Notes: a model not told the origin generated them from the sequence alone. 64,000 bases of DNA from Pseudomonas putida (GCF_026625125.1 NZ_CP113097.1:1054001-1118000); one strand, 5' to 3'. Numbered from the stretch's first letter, positions 10,890 through 21,526 are shown. Made by a program: numbers and translations.

Positions 10890-12920
10890 TCATGTCTCCG
10901 TCTGGTTCGGTGCCGCTGCAGACGGCTGACCGAGGGGCAGGCGCAGGGTGAAGCAGGTGCCCTGGCCGGGCGTGGAATGCACTTCCATCTGCCCCTTGTG
11001 GTTATTGGTGATGATGAAGTAGGAAACCGACAAGCCGAGCCCGGTGCCCTGGCCGATTTCCTTGGTGGTGAAGAACGGCTCGAAGGTGCGCTTGCGGACT
11101 GCTTCGGGCATGCCGACGCCGTTGTCCTCGACCTGGATCTCGGCCCACGGGGGGCTGAGCCGGGTGCGCAGGGTGATCTTTCCTGGCTCGCAGGGTTGAG
11201 GCCGTTGGTGAATGGCTTGGGCGGCATTCTTCAGCAGGTTGAGCAGCACTTGCTCCAGCTCGTTGGCGGTGCACGGCACCGGCCCCAGGTTGGGGTCGAA
11301 CTGACGGACAATGGCCTGGCCTTTGAAATCGAAACCGATGGCCAGGTCAAAGTCGTTACCGGCGATTTCAACGGCCTGGTCGATCAAGGCCGGCAGGTCA
11401 CAGGGTGCCAGTTGGCGGTTGCTGCGGCGGCTGAAACTGAGCATATGGGTTACGATCTTGGCCGCCCGGGCGCCGGCCTGCTGAATGCCATCCAGCAGTT
11501 GCGGCACTTCGCGGCTCTCCAGGTAGCGATTGACGCTGGGCAGGTCGATGCCCAGCTCGCCGGCTTGCTCCTGGTTGCGTGGCAGCTCCGGCGACAAGCG
11601 CCTGCGGATGTTCTGCACGTTATGCAGGATCGCCCCCAGGGGATTGTTGATTTCGTGCGCCATGCCGGCCGCCAGGCCGCCGACCGAAAGCATCTTCTCA
11701 GATTGCACCATCATCTCCTCCAGCGACAGGCGCTGGGTGATGTCGTCGATGCGGATGACCACGCCGCGGCCGCCGCCACCCATCAGTGGATAGAAGGTCA
11801 GGGCGTAGTGGCGCAAGTCATCGCCTTTGGCCCAGGTCACCCGCTCGATCTTGGCGACACGGTGTTTTTCCACGGTTTCCTTGAGCTGCGGCAGGAACGG
11901 CTTGAGCGGCTCGAAAGCGATGAAGATCGGCTGATTCAGCGCTTCGTCCAGCGGCGTGCCGGAGAGCACCGTGGCCTCGTGATTCCACTGGGTGACATAG
12001 AGCTGCTCGTCGAGGGCGATCAGCGCCGAAGGCATGGAGTCGATGATGCTGTTGAGATAATTCTGAAAGCCGGTGAGTTTTTTCTCGATCTTGCTGCGCA
12101 CCTGGACTTCCAGTTCCAGCTTGCGGTTGGTATGGCGGGTTTCCTCGGCCAGGCCCTGGGCCTGATCGTAAGCGTCCTGGAATTCGTCGCGGGTGCGCTT
12201 GAGTTGCTGCTCGCGCGCCTCGATGCGCGATAGCATCGTGTTGAAGGCATCGGCGAGGCTGCCGATCTCATCGTCGTTGCCCCGTTTGGCGCGCAGCGCG
12301 TAGCTTTCTTCGCGGGTGACCTGGCGGCTGAGTTCTTCGAGCTGATTGATCGGCTGCGTGATCAGGCGCTTGATCTGCCGGGCGATGACCAGCCATAACA
12401 GAATGCTGAATACCAGGATCGCCAGGCTGGCACTCAGGGTGCCGGTATAGAACGCGGTGGGTAGTTCGCTGCTGGCCACCAGCAGCAGGTGTGCGGGCGG
12501 GCGGGCATCACGGGGGATACGGATCAGTTCGGTGCTGCGAAATTCCATCAAGCGCCAGCTGTCGATGTTTCGATAGCGCTTGGGCAGGGCAAGCGGGTCG
12601 CCATGTTGCAACTGGGCCAGCATGCGACCATCGCCACCATAGACCGCCGCAGCGCGCAGTGGCGTATAGCTGTCCAGCTCTTTGAGCAGTGCCGTGGCAG
12701 CGTCCGGTGATTCGCCGGCGCGTGCGGCCAGCTGAGGGTTGGCGACCAGGCGGCCAATGGTCTGCAACGCTTGCGGCGCCATGCTCTCCTGGGTGATCCA
12801 GTAGGCGGCGCTGATGAAGGTCAGGTTGGCCACCAGCAGGATGGTCACCAGCAGCACCAGCAGGGCGGCCAGCAGCTTCTGCCCGACCGGGAGGTTTTCC
12901 AGGCGTTGGCGCAAGGTCAT
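10890..12920 (-). CDS. Membrane sensor histidine kinase with HAMP and PAS domains (orphan)
   Basis: The 676-aa protein has a membrane segment at about 14-40, a periplasmic region of about 120 residues and a second membrane segment at about 160-182. It continues with HAMP ([19 protein letters not shown]), a coiled coil, a PAS domain at about 285-400, the phosphoacceptor motif [10 protein letters not shown], and a HATPase domain with [16 protein letters not shown] and GTGLGLS. The NPLG form of the H box is typical of NtrB-like kinases. No response regulator is adjacent. The signal is unknown. Confidence 0.93.
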   Translation of the reverse strand: MTLRQRLENLPVGQKLLAALLVLLVTILLVANLTFISAAYWITQESMAPQALQTIGRLVANPQLAARAGESPDAATALLKELDSYTPLRAAAVYGGDGRMLAQLQHGDPLALPKRYRNIDSWRLMEFRSTELIRIPRDARPPAHLLLVASSELPTAFYTGTLSASLAILVFSILLWLVIARQIKRLITQPINQLEELSRQVTREESYALRAKRGNDDEIGSLADAFNTMLSRIEAREQQLKRTRDEFQDAYDQAQGLAEETRHTNRKLELEVQVRSKIEKKLTGFQNYLNSIIDSMPSALIALDEQLYVTQWNHEATVLSGTPLDEALNQPIFIAFEPLKPFLPQLKETVEKHRVAKIERVTWAKGDDLRHYALTFYPLMGGGGRGVVIRIDDITQRLSLEEMMVQSEKMLSVGGLAAGMAHEINNPLGAILHNVQNIRRRLSPELPRNQEQAGELGIDLPSVNRYLESREVPQLLDGIQQAGARAAKIVTHMLSFSRRSNRQLAPCDLPALIDQAVEIAGNDFDLAIGFDFKGQAIVRQFDPNLGPVPCTANELEQVLLNLLKNAAQAIHQRPQPCEPGKITLRTRLSPPWAEIQVEDNGVGMPEAVRKRTFEPFFTTKEIGQGTGLGLSVSYFIITNNHKGQMEVHSTPGQGTCFTLRLPLGQPSAAAPNQTET

Positions 12921-12957
12921 GGGCTAGGCAATGTCCGTATCCGGTTGATGGGGCGCG

Positions 12958-13917
<960 letters not shown>

Positions 13918-13977
13918 TCAAACCCCGACGCGCTCCATCTTCAGACTGAGCGCGCTTTTATTTTATGGAGAACAACC

Positions 13978-14463
13978 ATGCCTTCGTTCGACGTGGTATC
14001 GGAACTGGACAAGCACGAAGTGCAGAACGCTGTGGAAAACGCCATCAAGGAGCTCGACCGTCGTTACGACCTCAAAGGCAAGGGCAGCTTTGAGTTCAAG
14101 GACAAGGAACAGACCGTAATGCTGACTGCCGAGGCTCAGTTCCAGCTCGAGGCGATGATCGAAATCCTGCGCCTGGCGCTGGTCAAGCGCAAGATCGACG
14201 TCAAGTGCCTGGAAGTCAAAGACGCCTACGCCTCGGGCAAGGAAATGAAGCAGGAAGCCACGTTCCGCGAAGGCATCGACAAAGAGCTGGCCAAGAAAAT
14301 CGTCGCCCACATCAAGGATGCCAAGCTCAAGGTCCAGGCTGCCATCCAGGGTGAGCAGGTGCGTGTGACCGGCAAGAAGCGGGATGACCTGCAGGAAGCC
14401 ATCGCTGCCTTGCGTGCCAAAGAGTTCGACATGCCGCTGCAGTTCAACAACTTCCGCGACTGA
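13978..14463 (+). CDS. yajQ: YajQ family nucleotide-binding protein
   Basis: The 161-aa protein ([26 protein letters not shown]) is a full-length YajQ/UPF0234 member made of two ferredoxin-like halves. In Xanthomonas and P. aeruginosa the family has been reported to bind cyclic di-GMP and influence transcription; E. coli YajQ binds nucleotides. A GGAG site precedes the start. A perfect TATAAT at 13894-13899 lies in the panE/yajQ gap, but without a clear -35 I do not assign it. Confidence 0.95.
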   Translation: MPSFDVVSELDKHEVQNAVENAIKELDRRYDLKGKGSFEFKDKEQTVMLTAEAQFQLEAMIEILRLALVKRKIDVKCLEVKDAYASGKEMKQEATFREGIDKELAKKIVAHIKDAKLKVQAAIQGEQVRVTGKKRDDLQEAIAALRAKEFDMPLQFNNFRD

Positions 14464-14576
14464 TCCTGGTGTCACCAGGAACCCCGATGGCGCAATGATG
14501 TCCATGGGGGTCATGGCCGCTGATAGTGTGGTGGCCGGTTTTACGTGTACGTGCCGTTCGGTACCAGGAGATGAAC

Positions 14577-15419
14577 ATGGATTTGAACGCTGAAGTCGAT
14601 CAGCTGGTCCGCCAGTCGCAGACCTGGATCCCTTTGATCATGGAATACGGCAGCCGTGTGCTGCTGGCACTGCTGACCCTGGCGGTCGGCTGGTGGATCG
14701 TCAACAAGGTCAGCGCCCGCCTGGGCAAACTGGTGGGGCTGCGTAACGCCGACCTGGCGCTGCAGGGCTTCATCAGCACCTTGGCCAACATCGTGCTGAA
14801 AGTGCTGCTGGTGGTCAGCGTGGCGTCGATGATCGGCATCGAAACCACCTCCTTCGTCGCTGCCATCGGTGCCGCCGGCCTGGCCATCGGCCTGGCCTTG
14901 CAGGGCAGCCTGGCGAACTTCGCTGGCGGCGTGCTGATCCTGATGTTCCGCCCGTTCCGCATCGGCGACTGGATCGAGGCGCAGGGTGTGGCGGGAACGG
15001 TAGACAGCATTCAGATCTTCCACACCGTATTGCGCACCGGTGACAACAAGACAGTGATCATGCCTAACGGCAGCCTGTCCAACGGCATCATCACCAACAC
15101 CAACCGTCAGCCGACCCGCAAGGTGGTGTTCGACGTGGGTGTGGATTACGAGGCCGACCTGCAGGTGGCGCGCAACGTCCTGCTCGAGCTTGCGCAGGAC
15201 CCTCGCGTGCTGGCTGACCCTGCGCCGCAGGCCGTGGTGTCGACCCTGGGGGATAGCTCGATCACCGTTTCGCTGCGCCTGTGGACCAAGACCAGCGATT
15301 ACTGGGATGTGATGTTCATGCTCAATGAACATGCGCGTGATCGCCTGAAGGCTGAAGGCATCGACATTCCGTTCCCGCAGCGGGTGATTCGAGTGGTCCA
15401 GGAGTCTGCCGTGCAGTAA
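14577..15419 (+). CDS. mscS: Small-conductance mechanosensitive channel, MscS family
   Basis: MscS channels release osmolytes on hypo-osmotic shock. The 280-aa protein has three N-terminal membrane helices, the pore-lining TM3 motif GLALQGSLANFAGGVLI and a cytoplasmic beta-rich domain. I chose the ATG at 14577 because AGGAG (14566-14570) is 6 nt upstream; the ATG at 14571 touches the ribosome site. Confidence 0.93.
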   Translation: MDLNAEVDQLVRQSQTWIPLIMEYGSRVLLALLTLAVGWWIVNKVSARLGKLVGLRNADLALQGFISTLANIVLKVLLVVSVASMIGIETTSFVAAIGAAGLAIGLALQGSLANFAGGVLILMFRPFRIGDWIEAQGVAGTVDSIQIFHTVLRTGDNKTVIMPNGSLSNGIITNTNRQPTRKVVFDVGVDYEADLQVARNVLLELAQDPRVLADPAPQAVVSTLGDSSITVSLRLWTKTSDYWDVMFMLNEHARDRLKAEGIDIPFPQRVIRVVQESAVQ

Positions 15420-15436
15420 CGCTTCACGTTCTGACA

Positions 15437-15560
15437 AAGGGGCCGCCGTGCGGCCCAATCGCCGGCTAGCCGGCTCTCACAGGTAATGCACTGCGCCGGA
15501 TGGTTGCAGTGTGCCAGTGGGGGCCGGCTAGCTGGCGATTGGGGCGCGCAGCGGCCCCTT
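15437..15560. repeat. 124-nt compound palindrome (REP pair) after mscS
   Basis: The outer arms AAGGGGCCGC (15437-15446) and GCGGCCCCTT (15551-15560) are perfect complements. The inner arms AATCGCCGGCTAGCCGGC and GCCGGCTAGCTGGCGATT match at 17 of 18 positions. The whole can fold as one long interrupted hairpin, probably ending or stabilising the mscS mRNA. Confidence 0.75.
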
Positions 15561-15641
15561 GTCGTTACACTTGTTCACAGCCAAGCCGCGTCATTTCTGG
15601 CATATAGCCTAGCCCCACCTGCCTTTGCACCGATACTCACC

Positions 15642-16886
15642 ATGAAACCATTGCTGTACATCACCCCTCTCAGAGCCCTGTTGTTCGGCCTGACCCTGGC
15701 CCTGTTCGAACTGCTGACCTACCTCGCCAGCGACGCTGTCATGCCGGCCATGCCGGTGGTGGTCGACCACCTGAACGCCAGCCCCGACTACATCCCGCAC
15801 GCATTGAACCTGTACCTGCTCGGTGGTGTGGTACTGCAGTGGCTGATCGGCCCGCTGGCCGACCGTTATGGTCGTCGTCCACTGCTGCTGGCCGGTTGCG
15901 CGCTGTTTGGTGCCGCTTGCCTGGCCACCTATTGGGTGCAAGACATTGGCCTTTTCAACCTGCTGCGGCTATTGCAGGGCATCGGCCTGGGCTTTGTGGT
16001 GACGGTCAGCTACCCGGCCCTGAACGAAGCGTTCAGCGAGGCCGATGCGGTGCGGATGATGGCGTTGCTGGCCAATATTGCCTTGCTGTCGCCACTGCTC
16101 GGCCCGCTGGTGGGTACCTTGATGTTGCAATGGCTGGACTGGCGCTGGCTGTTCGTGGCGTTCGCCGCTGGTGCGGTGCTGGTGTGGGGGCTGCTGTACC
16201 GTTTGATGCCGGAGACCTTGGGTGTGGAGCGGCGCGACGGCTCCCGCCTCCCGTTCACGCCGATCCACCTGCTGCCGCTACTGGCGGGCTATGGCCAGTT
16301 GCTCGCCAACCGGCGTTTCGTCGCCGGCAGCGCGGCGTTGGGCCTGGTGGGCCTGCCGCTGATCGGCTGGATCGGTCTCTCTCCCGTGTTGCTTATCCAC
16401 GACGAGGGGCTCAGCACGATGGAATATGCCCTGTGGCAGTTGCCGGTATTCGGCGGGCTGATCCTGGGTAACCTGATCATCAACCGCATCGCTGATCGCT
16501 ATCCGCTGCCGGCGCTGGTGCGCGGCGCGCTGTGGCCGTACCTGGCAGGTTTGGGCCTGATGGTGCTAGCCACCTGGTACTGGCCCAGCGTGACCAGCGT
16601 GGTGGCGGGCATGTCGCTGTATGCGCTGGGCCTGGGCGTGGCCAATGCGGTGCTGTACCGCATGACGCTGTTCTCCAGCGATCAGAGCAAAGGGTTGGTG
16701 TCTGCGATGCTGGGGATGATCACCATTGCCTTGTTGGGCCTGGGCGGGGCGCTCATGGCCATGATCGGGGCGGGGTCGAGCTTGATGCACTTCGCACTGG
16801 CGGCAGGGGTAGCGGGGGCGCTGGCGCTCTGGCCGTTGTGGTCTGTGGTAGGTGGCCGGCCTGATGAGGGTGCTGTCGCTCAGTAG
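15642..16886 (+). CDS. MdfA-like MFS multidrug exporter
   Basis: The 414-aa protein has about 12 membrane helices and follows E. coli MdfA closely in its first 150 residues (GPLADRYGRRPLLLAG motif A, LLRLLQGIGLGFV). The two acidic TM1 residues used by MdfA for drug/proton exchange have counterparts in Glu23 and Asp31, with the same spacing of eight. It probably exports cationic or neutral drugs in exchange for protons. I chose the ATG at 15642 because upstream codons run into the repeat. No good Shine-Dalgarno site is visible. Confidence 0.9.
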   Translation: MKPLLYITPLRALLFGLTLALFELLTYLASDAVMPAMPVVVDHLNASPDYIPHALNLYLLGGVVLQWLIGPLADRYGRRPLLLAGCALFGAACLATYWVQDIGLFNLLRLLQGIGLGFVVTVSYPALNEAFSEADAVRMMALLANIALLSPLLGPLVGTLMLQWLDWRWLFVAFAAGAVLVWGLLYRLMPETLGVERRDGSRLPFTPIHLLPLLAGYGQLLANRRFVAGSAALGLVGLPLIGWIGLSPVLLIHDEGLSTMEYALWQLPVFGGLILGNLIINRIADRYPLPALVRGALWPYLAGLGLMVLATWYWPSVTSVVAGMSLYALGLGVANAVLYRMTLFSSDQSKGLVSAMLGMITIALLGLGGALMAMIGAGSSLMHFALAAGVAGALALWPLWSVVGGRPDEGAVAQ

Positions 16887-16898
16887 CGATGGCAGTGG

Positions 16899-16926
16899 CC
16901 CCATTGCCGGCAAGCCGGCGATGGGG
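16899..16926. terminator. Bidirectional hairpin between convergent MFS and ampG genes
   Basis: A 13-bp stem with one mismatch (CCCCATTGCCGGC / GCCGGCGATGGGG) around a 2-nt centre sits between the two stops. The GCCGGC core is REP-like. There is no T-tract, so termination is inferred from position. Confidence 0.55.
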
Positions 16927-16949
16927 CTGGTAACGTCCGCGAGTGTCCC

Positions 16950-18497
16950 TCAGTGCTGCTCGGTCGCCGAGTTATCCACCGGTGCCTGTTTCCCGCGGCC
17001 TGCTTCCTGTCGCCATTGCAAGGCGATCAGGATCAGGGTCGGTACACCCAGCAGGGCGGTGATCAGGAAGAAGTCGTGATAACCGAACTTCTCGACGATC
17101 ACCCCCGAATAGCCGCCGATCAGGCGTGGCAACAGCAGCATGATCGAGCTCAGCAGGGCATATTGCGTGGCCGAGAACTTCAGGTTGGTCAGGCTCGACA
17201 GGTAGGCGACGAACGCCGATGTCGCCAGGCCCGAGCTGAAGTTGTCCAGGGAAATGGTCACCACCAACATTTGCAGGTTCGGCCCCATGTCGGCCAGCAT
17301 CAGGAACAGGATGTTGGTCGCCGCCGAAGCCGCACCGCCGATGAACAGGATCGGCAGGATGCCGAAGCGCACGATCAGCAGCCCACCTGCGCCTGCGCCC
17401 ACCAAGGTCATGATCAGGCCGAAGATCTTGCTGACGCTGGCAATCTGGTCCTTGGTGAAGCCCATGTCGATGTAAAACACGTTGGCCATGACGCCCATCA
17501 CCGTGTCCGACATCCGGTAGGTGGCGATCAGCCCCAGCAGCAGCAGGGCCTGCCAGCGGTAACGGGTGATGAAATCATTGACTGGCGTCAGCACTGGCGC
17601 CAGGCCGCGACGGCCCATGCCCGACAGGCAAGCCCAGCTCAGCAGTACATAGAGAATCAGGCGCAGGAAAGCGCGGTCTTCGAGCAGCAGGTCCAGTGGT
17701 GTGGCATCGCCGAAGATGACGCTGGCCCAATCGGTGTTGAACAGCTGGGTGAAGCTTGCCGGCACCGATACCAACAGGATGATCAGCACGAACACCGAAG
17801 CCAGTTGGTGGATAAGCCCGTAGCGGGCTGCCGACAACTGGGTGCGCAGGGGTACGGGAGGTTCGCGCATCACCAGCGTGGTGAACAGCGCAGGCAGCAT
17901 CATCACACCGAACAGGACGTAAGTGCCGGCCCAGGCCTTGTGCAGGTAGCTGAAGCCCGTGGAACCGAACCACTCGGCAAAGAACAGGGCGCCAGCGGTG
18001 GCGAGCAGCGCAGCGATCCGGTAACCGGCCATGTAGCTTGCGGCCAGGGCGGCCTGACGTTGATCGTCGGCAATCTCCAGGCGGTAGGCGTCGACGGCGA
18101 TGTCCTGGGTGGCCGACGCGAACGCGACCAGCACAGCCAGAGCGATCAGCCACGACAGGTGCTGTTGGGGGTCACACAGGCTCATGCCCACCAGGCCGAT
18201 CACCACCAGTGCCTGTGACAGTAACAGCCACGAGCGCCGGCGACCCAGCCCACCGAGCAGCGGCAGCCGCCACTGATCGAGCAGCGGGGACCATACCCAT
18301 TTGAAGGCATAGGCCAGGCCGATCAGGCTGGCATAGCCAATGGTTTCGCGCGCCACGCCAGCTTCGCGCAGCCACACCGACAGGGTCGAAAACACCAGCA
18401 TGTAGGGCAGACCGGCAGCGAAGCCGAGCAGCAGAAGCACCAGGGTTGACGGGCTGGCATAGGCAGCGAGCGCAGCGCGCCAGGTTTTACGGGGCAT
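16950..18497 (-). CDS. ampG: AmpG-type muropeptide permease
   Basis: AmpG imports GlcNAc-anhydroMurNAc peptides from the periplasm for cell-wall recycling and so controls AmpC induction. The 515-aa protein has 12-14 predicted membrane helices and typical AmpG stretches (LLLGFAAGLPYMLV, WSPLLDQWRLPLLGGLGRRR, TQDIAVDAYRLE). It starts at ATG 18497 and is convergent with the exporter gene. Length fits the Pseudomonas AmpG class; a paralogue with similar transport cannot be excluded. Confidence 0.93.
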   Translation of the reverse strand: MPRKTWRAALAAYASPSTLVLLLLGFAAGLPYMLVFSTLSVWLREAGVARETIGYASLIGLAYAFKWVWSPLLDQWRLPLLGGLGRRRSWLLLSQALVVIGLVGMSLCDPQQHLSWLIALAVLVAFASATQDIAVDAYRLEIADDQRQAALAASYMAGYRIAALLATAGALFFAEWFGSTGFSYLHKAWAGTYVLFGVMMLPALFTTLVMREPPVPLRTQLSAARYGLIHQLASVFVLIILLVSVPASFTQLFNTDWASVIFGDATPLDLLLEDRAFLRLILYVLLSWACLSGMGRRGLAPVLTPVNDFITRYRWQALLLLGLIATYRMSDTVMGVMANVFYIDMGFTKDQIASVSKIFGLIMTLVGAGAGGLLIVRFGILPILFIGGAASAATNILFLMLADMGPNLQMLVVTISLDNFSSGLATSAFVAYLSSLTNLKFSATQYALLSSIMLLLPRLIGGYSGVIVEKFGYHDFFLITALLGVPTLILIALQWRQEAGRGKQAPVDNSATEQH

Positions 18498-18540
18498 GGG
18501 CCAACATCTGCCTCAAGTTTGCGAAAACAAAACGCGCACT

Positions 18541-18894
18541 CTAACCGCTGTGCTCCATCGGGCGCCAGCCATGGCGCATCATATCCACACGATTATTGGC
18601 TACATTCACGCCCTCCGCACGCAGCCGCGCCCTTTGTTCGTCACCCGATGGCGTGCCCAGCGCCAGGCTCAGACGGCCGCCGGCACCCAGCACACGGTGC
18701 CACGGCAGGCGGGTGTCCGCAGGAAGCTGGCCAAGGGTCCTGCCAACCCAACGCGCCGCTCGGCCAAGCCCTGCCAATTCAGCGAGCTGACCGTAGCTGA
18801 CCACCTTGCCGGCAGGCACCTGGCCCAGTACCGAATAAAGCGCCGTTCGTCGGGCCTCGGGTGTTTCCAGCGCGTGCTCATATCCCTCAGACAT
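18541..18894 (-). CDS. Alkyltransferase-like protein (ATL, MGMT fold without catalytic Cys)
   Basis: The 117-aa protein has the DNA-binding core of O6-methylguanine methyltransferases. The PCHRV active site is replaced by PWHRV (residues 64-68), the mark of ATL proteins that bind O6-alkylguanine and hand lesions to nucleotide excision repair. The start MSEGYEHALE at 18894 is preferred because ATLs begin near there; MTIGPV at 18936 is possible. It lies upstream of ampG on the same strand. Confidence 0.9.
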   Translation of the reverse strand: MSEGYEHALETPEARRTALYSVLGQVPAGKVVSYGQLAELAGLGRAARWVGRTLGQLPADTRLPWHRVLGAGGRLSLALGTPSGDEQRARLRAEGVNVANNRVDMMRHGWRPMEHSG

Positions 18895-19046
18895 CCCGGC
18901 AGCCCTGGCCTGAAGTGAAACCGGACCAATGGTCACGGTAAATGCGTATTGAACTCAACGCCATGGTGGTGGGTCTTTCCTTGCTCTGGTCGTCCGCATC
19001 CGGATAATGCCCGGCTCATTCGTCTAATCGAACCTGTATTTCGCTT

Positions 19047-20057
19047 ATGCATTCTAGATCCTTGCTGTGCCTGCTGACCGTTTCCTTGTGCGCTTCTTCT
19101 GCGTTCGCCGACACCGTGTGGATGAAGAACGGTGACCGCTTGAGCGGCAAGATTCGCGTTTTTGACGGTGGCAAGTTGTTGCTGGAGACACCTTACGGTG
19201 GCTCTATCTCGCTGGATTGGAAACAGGTGCAGACCCTGGAGAGCGACCAGGAGTTGCTGGTCAAGCAGGATGCCTACAACGGGGAACGGGCCAAGTCGTT
19301 GAAGGCCGCTGAACCGGGCAAGGTGACCCTGGCCAATGGTGACGCGCCCAAGACTGTCGAGCTTGCCAGCATCGAGCAGATCATGAAGCCCAAGCCTGTG
19401 GTCGAGGACTTGGTCTGGAAAGGTAATGTCGATGCCGCGCTGGACTATAAACGCGCGGAGAACGATACCGATGACTATGACATCGGCTTCAAGACCACGG
19501 CCCGCCATGGCCGTTGGCGGCACAACGCTGAAGGCGAGTACAACCGCGAGACCAAGGACGAGGTCACCACGACCAACAACTGGAGCGCGGAGTACGCGCT
19601 CGATCGCTTCATCACCGAGAAGTGGTTCTGGCAGGGCCGTCTTGAGTACAAGCGTGATCACATCGAGGATCTGGCGCGCCAGCGCACCGTGGGTACCGGC
19701 CCCGGTTACCAGTTCTGGGATGACGAACTGGGCGCGTTCTCGCTCGGCTCTTTGATCAACCGCACCGACTTCGAATACCAGGATGGCAGCAAGGACAACT
19801 TCTATGCGGCAGCGGTGAAGTGGGACTACACCCGTTATCTGATCGGCAAGAATGTCCAGCTGTTCACCAACGGTGAGTTCGCCAAGCCTCTGGGTGGCGT
19901 AGCCGACTATTCGCTCGATGCGGAGGTGGGGCTGCGCTACAAAGTGACCGAATGGGCCTCGCTCAACCTCAAGGCTGAAAAGGACATCATCACTGGCACG
20001 CGTGAGAGTGACCTGGACAAGACGCGCTACACCGCAGGCTTTGGCGTGACCTGGTAA
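19047..20057 (+). CDS. DUF481 outer-membrane protein
   Basis: The 336-aa protein has a signal peptide ending ...SSAFA, then a small N-terminal domain of the type seen in YdiY proteins (VWMKNGDRLSGKI). Residues ~125-336 are a DUF481 beta-rich domain with alternating aromatic strands and the terminal aromatic TAGFGVTW, as expected for an outer-membrane barrel. Function is unknown. It is followed five bases later by the heptad-repeat hairpin. Confidence 0.85.
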   Translation: MHSRSLLCLLTVSLCASSAFADTVWMKNGDRLSGKIRVFDGGKLLLETPYGGSISLDWKQVQTLESDQELLVKQDAYNGERAKSLKAAEPGKVTLANGDAPKTVELASIEQIMKPKPVVEDLVWKGNVDAALDYKRAENDTDDYDIGFKTTARHGRWRHNAEGEYNRETKDEVTTTNNWSAEYALDRFITEKWFWQGRLEYKRDHIEDLARQRTVGTGPGYQFWDDELGAFSLGSLINRTDFEYQDGSKDNFYAAAVKWDYTRYLIGKNVQLFTNGEFAKPLGGVADYSLDAEVGLRYKVTEWASLNLKAEKDIITGTRESDLDKTRYTAGFGVTW

Positions 20058-20062
20058 GGGCA

Positions 20063-20157
20063 GCTGCAAGCTCCAAGCTGCAAGCTCCAAGCGAAAGCAG
20101 ATGGCATGGCGCCCCGCTCCCGCTTTTTCTTGCAGCTTGCAGCTTGAAGCTTGAAGC
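20063..20157. repeat. Hairpin of inverted heptad arrays, copy 1
   Basis: The left arm is four 7-bp units: GCTGCAA, GCTCCAA, GCTGCAA, GCTCCAA (20063-20090). The right arm is four complementary-type units: TTGCAGC twice and TTGAAGC twice (20130-20157). A loop of about 39 nt separates them. It begins 5 nt after the DUF481 stop and resembles the element at 40466-40558. Confidence 0.85.
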
Positions 20158-20193
20158 TTAAGGACCCCCTAGCCCCCTGCCGAGGAGTAAGAC

Positions 20194-20925
20194 GTGAGTC
20201 AAAAGGCCATCCGCCCCGCCCGGGAACTGCTGCTCAAGGAGTACCGCGGTGTACTCTCGACCCATTCCAAGTCCATGCCTGGCTTCCCTTTCGGCTCTGT
20301 GGTGCCCTACTGCCTGGATGCCGAGGGCAACCCGCTGATCCTCATCAGCCGCATCGCCCAGCACACCCACAACCTGCAGAAAGACCCAAAGTGCTCCTTG
20401 CTGGTGGGGGAGCGAGAGGCTGAGGACGTGCAGGCCGTGGGCCGCCTGACCATCATGGCCGAGGCGCACAAACTGCTGGACGAAGCTGCCGTCGACGCCG
20501 CTGCCGAACGCTACTACCGTTACTTCCCCGATGCCGCCAACTACCACAAGGCGCACGACTTCGACTTCTGGGTGCTGCAGCCGGTGCGTCATCGGTACAT
20601 AGGTGGCTTCGGCGCGATTCACTGGCTCGACCAGGTGACGCTGGCCAATCCCTTCGCCGGCAAGGCCGAGGCCAGCATGATCGCGCACATGAACAGCGAC
20701 CATGCCAACGCCATCGCCCACTACGTAGCATTGAGCGATTTGCCGCGCAGCGCGCCAGCGCAGTTGGTCGGCATCGACAGTGAAGGCATGCACCTGCGTA
20801 TCGGGCAAGGTATCCACTGGCTGGCTTTTCCAAGCAATTGCAATACGCCGACACAAGTTCGCGAGGCCTTGGTTTTACTGGCGCGCGCCGACCAATGGCC
20901 GGCCCCGGCAGAAATCGAAGCTTGA
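20194..20925 (+). CDS. HugZ-family haem-utilisation / flavin-split-barrel protein
   Basis: The 243-aa protein has an N-terminal pyridoxamine-phosphate-oxidase-like split barrel (residues ~10-150, with GFPFGSVVPY and DPKCSLLVGE). A C-terminal DUF2470 domain (MIAHMNSDHANAIAHY) follows. That is the architecture of HugZ/HutZ proteins, which bind and degrade haem in some species. The start is GTG at 20194, with GAGGAG 8-10 nt upstream. Haem activity is inferred from the family; no haem uptake genes are adjacent. Confidence 0.82.
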   Translation: MSQKAIRPARELLLKEYRGVLSTHSKSMPGFPFGSVVPYCLDAEGNPLILISRIAQHTHNLQKDPKCSLLVGEREAEDVQAVGRLTIMAEAHKLLDEAAVDAAAERYYRYFPDAANYHKAHDFDFWVLQPVRHRYIGGFGAIHWLDQVTLANPFAGKAEASMIAHMNSDHANAIAHYVALSDLPRSAPAQLVGIDSEGMHLRIGQGIHWLAFPSNCNTPTQVREALVLLARADQWPAPAEIEA

Positions 20926-20991
20926 AAAAGCGAGCGCACGCATCCATCTGATGGTCTTAAAGGAAGATAGTCTTCCGTCGAGGAATCCTTG

Positions 20992-21453
20992 ATGCGTGCT
21001 TTTCTACTGCTGTTTCTGCTTTTCCCTGTGCTGGAGTTGTTCGTCTTCGTCAAGGTCAGCGCAGCCATCGGTTTCTTCCCGGCGCTGCTGCTGATCATCG
21101 CAGGCTCCGCGCTGGGTGTGCTGGTCATGCGTGTGGCGGGCCTGGCCACTGCCTTGCGTGCCCGTGAAAGCCTGCAACGTGGCGAACTGCCTGCCGAAGA
21201 CATGTTCCAGGGCCTGATGCTGGCGGTGGGCGGTGGCCTGCTGCTGCTCCCCGGCTTCATCAGTGACGTGCTGGGCCTGCTCTGCCTGCTGCCCTTCACC
21301 CGCCACTTTGCCGCGCGCAAGATGCGTCAGCGTGCCGAGGCCCAGGCCATGCGCCAGCGGGCGTTTCAGGATGACCCCTATCAGGCACAGCCGCGCGACA
21401 GCGGCCACCGGCCCAATGTGATCGAAGGCGAGTACGAACGTCGCGACAAATAG
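20992..21453 (+). CDS. fxsA: FxsA family membrane protein
   Basis: The 153-aa protein has three or four hydrophobic helices and the family stretch LPGFISDVLGLLCLLPFTR, then a charged tail. E. coli FxsA overproduction alleviates F-plasmid exclusion of phage T7; its normal role is unclear. The ATG at 20992 has AGGA 7 nt upstream; a TTG at 20989 is less likely. It sits directly upstream of groESL, the usual Pseudomonas order. Confidence 0.9.
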   Translation: MRAFLLLFLLFPVLELFVFVKVSAAIGFFPALLLIIAGSALGVLVMRVAGLATALRARESLQRGELPAEDMFQGLMLAVGGGLLLLPGFISDVLGLLCLLPFTRHFAARKMRQRAEAQAMRQRAFQDDPYQAQPRDSGHRPNVIEGEYERRDK

Positions 21454-21458
21454 ACATC

Positions 21459-21483
21459 CTTGGGGCCGCTTTGCGGCCCCAAG
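21459..21483 (+). terminator. Hairpin after fxsA
   Basis: A perfect 11-bp stem (CTTGGGGCCGC / GCGGCCCCAAG) with a TTT loop starts 6 nt after the fxsA stop. The T-run behind it is weak (CATTTCT). Confidence 0.7.
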
Positions 21484-21495
21484 CATTTCTGCTCG

Positions 21496-21526
21496 TTGAA
21501 AAAATTTCTGCAGCAAGCCTTGTAAT
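21496..21526 (+). promoter_or_regulatory. Candidate groESL promoter
   Basis: TTGAAA (21496-21501) resembles both a sigma-70 and a sigma-32 -35 box. TGTAAT (21521-21526) could be a -10, but the 19-nt spacer is long and no CCCCAT-type heat-shock -10 is seen. No CIRCE palindrome is present, so HrcA control is unlikely here. Confidence 0.3.
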
